DNA of 64,000 nt from the NCBI RefSeq assembly GCF_024347315.1, contig NZ_AP025461.1:744001-808000 (forward strand), in the 5' to 3' direction. Made by a program: the position numbers and the translations under genes. This DNA comes from Vibrio atlanticus (GTDB lineage: Bacteria; Pseudomonadota; Gammaproteobacteria; Enterobacterales; Vibrionaceae). Shown here one piece after another: positions 63,393 to 64,000 of the stretch (position 1 is the stretch's first letter; every line of letters begins with the position of its first letter). The notes under the pieces are model-generated. The model made no database searches. It saw only the letters and a list, made by a program, of their open reading frames with translations, and was not told where the DNA came from.

Positions 63393-64000
63393 TGCTAATC
63401 CCCTCTATAGCGCGCTTAATATCAATAGAAAAGTTGATGCTTTGGCCGTAAGGTGATGATGCATTCTGGTGAATGCAACTTACATAAATCCTAGTTTTAT
63501 TTGAAGCAATATAAAAATTTACATTGTTTAAAGTAGGGTGCCTAATCAGCTGCTCTAAGAGTTGTTGACTATGAAAATCGTTGTTCTTGATCGTAAAGGT
63601 GTTAGTTTGAGAGTTCAACCTTGACATGTTCAGTTTAGGTTCGCTTTGTGAAGGTATGAACAAAAACCAAAACAGTAAACAGTTCATGCTGACTAATAAA
63701 ACTATTACGCCAGCTTGCCAAGAACACTTAAGCTTAAAAGCTACTACCTTATCAGGTCGCCTAGTCTCGGGTTGGGCTTGGTTAGTTAAAACTAGAGCTA
63801 TTTTATTATAAGCGACAAAGTAACCGGCTTTAGGTACGGTTCGAATGATACATTGTGCTTCCACTGTATCATTCAAAGCTAAACGTAATGATGCAATGGC
63901 GTGTGTGATACTGGCATCTGAAACAAATTTCCCCGGCCAAATTTTTTTGTGAATTTCAGATTTAGTTACGACTCGATGGTTATTCGACAGTAAGAGCAAT
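63367..64000 (-). CDS. Membrane-bound ToxR/VtrA-type regulator (first pair; 5' end outside window)
   Basis: The window holds the last 211 or so residues. Winged helix remainder (KSEIHKKIWPGKFVSDASITHAIASLRLALND, IIRTVPKAGYFVAYN), transmembrane helix (GVIVLLVSMNCLLFWFLFI) and a periplasmic domain ending RAIEGISNDIVQKCQ, parallel to the EQVREEINEQCQ end of the second regulator. The N-terminal codons lie right of base 64000. First gene of a four-gene regulator operon on the minus strand. Confidence 0.82.
   Translation of the reverse strand, partial: LLLLSNNHRVVTKSEIHKKIWPGKFVSDASITHAIASLRLALNDTVEAQCIIRTVPKAGYFVAYNKIALVLTNQAQPETRRPDKVVAFKLKCSWQAGVIVLLVSMNCLLFWFLFIPSQSEPKLNMSRLNSQTNTFTIKNNDFHSQQLLEQLIRHPTLNNVNFYIASNKTRIYVSCIHQNASSPYGQSINFSIDIKRAIEGISNDIVQKCQ

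Noticed and set aside
1..64000. tRNA or rRNA genes
   Set aside because: I saw no cloverleaf-like or rRNA-like sequence on either strand; a dedicated scan (tRNAscan-type) would be decisive.

Overview
The window looks like Vibrio DNA, most likely the smaller chromosome of a Splendidus-clade-like vibrio. This is inferred from gene content: a kbl-tdh pair, a Zur-box-controlled ShyB-type endopeptidase, a YcdX-type PHP phosphatase, cytochrome b562, VtrA/VtrC-like membrane regulators and the C-terminal repeats of a MARTX toxin. I recognised families by eye; no database was searched.

Layout. (1) 1-17.6 kb is ordinary chromosomal backbone: an ABC exporter fragment, a TPR protein, shyB, ybjQ, a LysR regulator divergent from an EamA permease, a large HD-GYP protein, ycdX, cybC, a DUF2946/PepSY pair, a VOC/LysR pair, and kbl-tdh. 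(2) 17.6-23.8 kb is a graveyard of mobile DNA: a displaced second copy of the last 44 codons of tdh plus its own terminator, a P2-type integrase broken by a frameshift and by an intact IS5-family insertion, an ISAs1-type transposase remnant, a chemoreceptor, a small lipoprotein and a decayed IS903-like element. (3) 23.9-53.3 kb is one co-directional type VI secretion (T6SS) locus: tssA-hcp-tssB-tssC-(second tssC-like)-tssE-tssF-tssG-tssH, then a four-gene accessory module (ATP-grasp ligase, sensor-MFS fusion, two periplasmic binding proteins), then fha-tssJ-tssK-tssL-tssM-kinase-(unknown 628-aa protein)-vgrG-(DUF6931-like)-PAAR. (4) 53.3-57.4 kb is another scar: an AraC-type gene and a MARTX toxin gene, each cut exactly at the ends of an intact IS903-like element, then a YciA-like thioesterase and an IS200-like element. 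(5) 57.5-64 kb is AT-rich: an aldehyde dehydrogenase, a divergent two-gene orphan operon, a full-length AraC/GlxA regulator and two tandem ToxR/VtrA-type regulator pairs that run off the right edge.

How it works together. The T6SS genes supply the baseplate (TssE, F, G, K), membrane complex (TssJ, L, M), sheath (TssB, C), tube (Hcp), spike (VgrG, PAAR), sheath-recycling ATPase (ClpV) and a kinase/FHA pair for post-translational control. I saw no sigma-54 activator (VasH), no PppA phosphatase and no TagF. The best candidates for something undescribed are the accessory module embedded between tssH and fha, the second sheath-like protein, a TssL with a SPOR-like C-terminus, and the Gly/Ala-rich 628-aa protein beside vgrG. 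The T6SS locus is bracketed by inverted copies of the same IS, and neither flank shows a target duplication, which points to past rearrangement.
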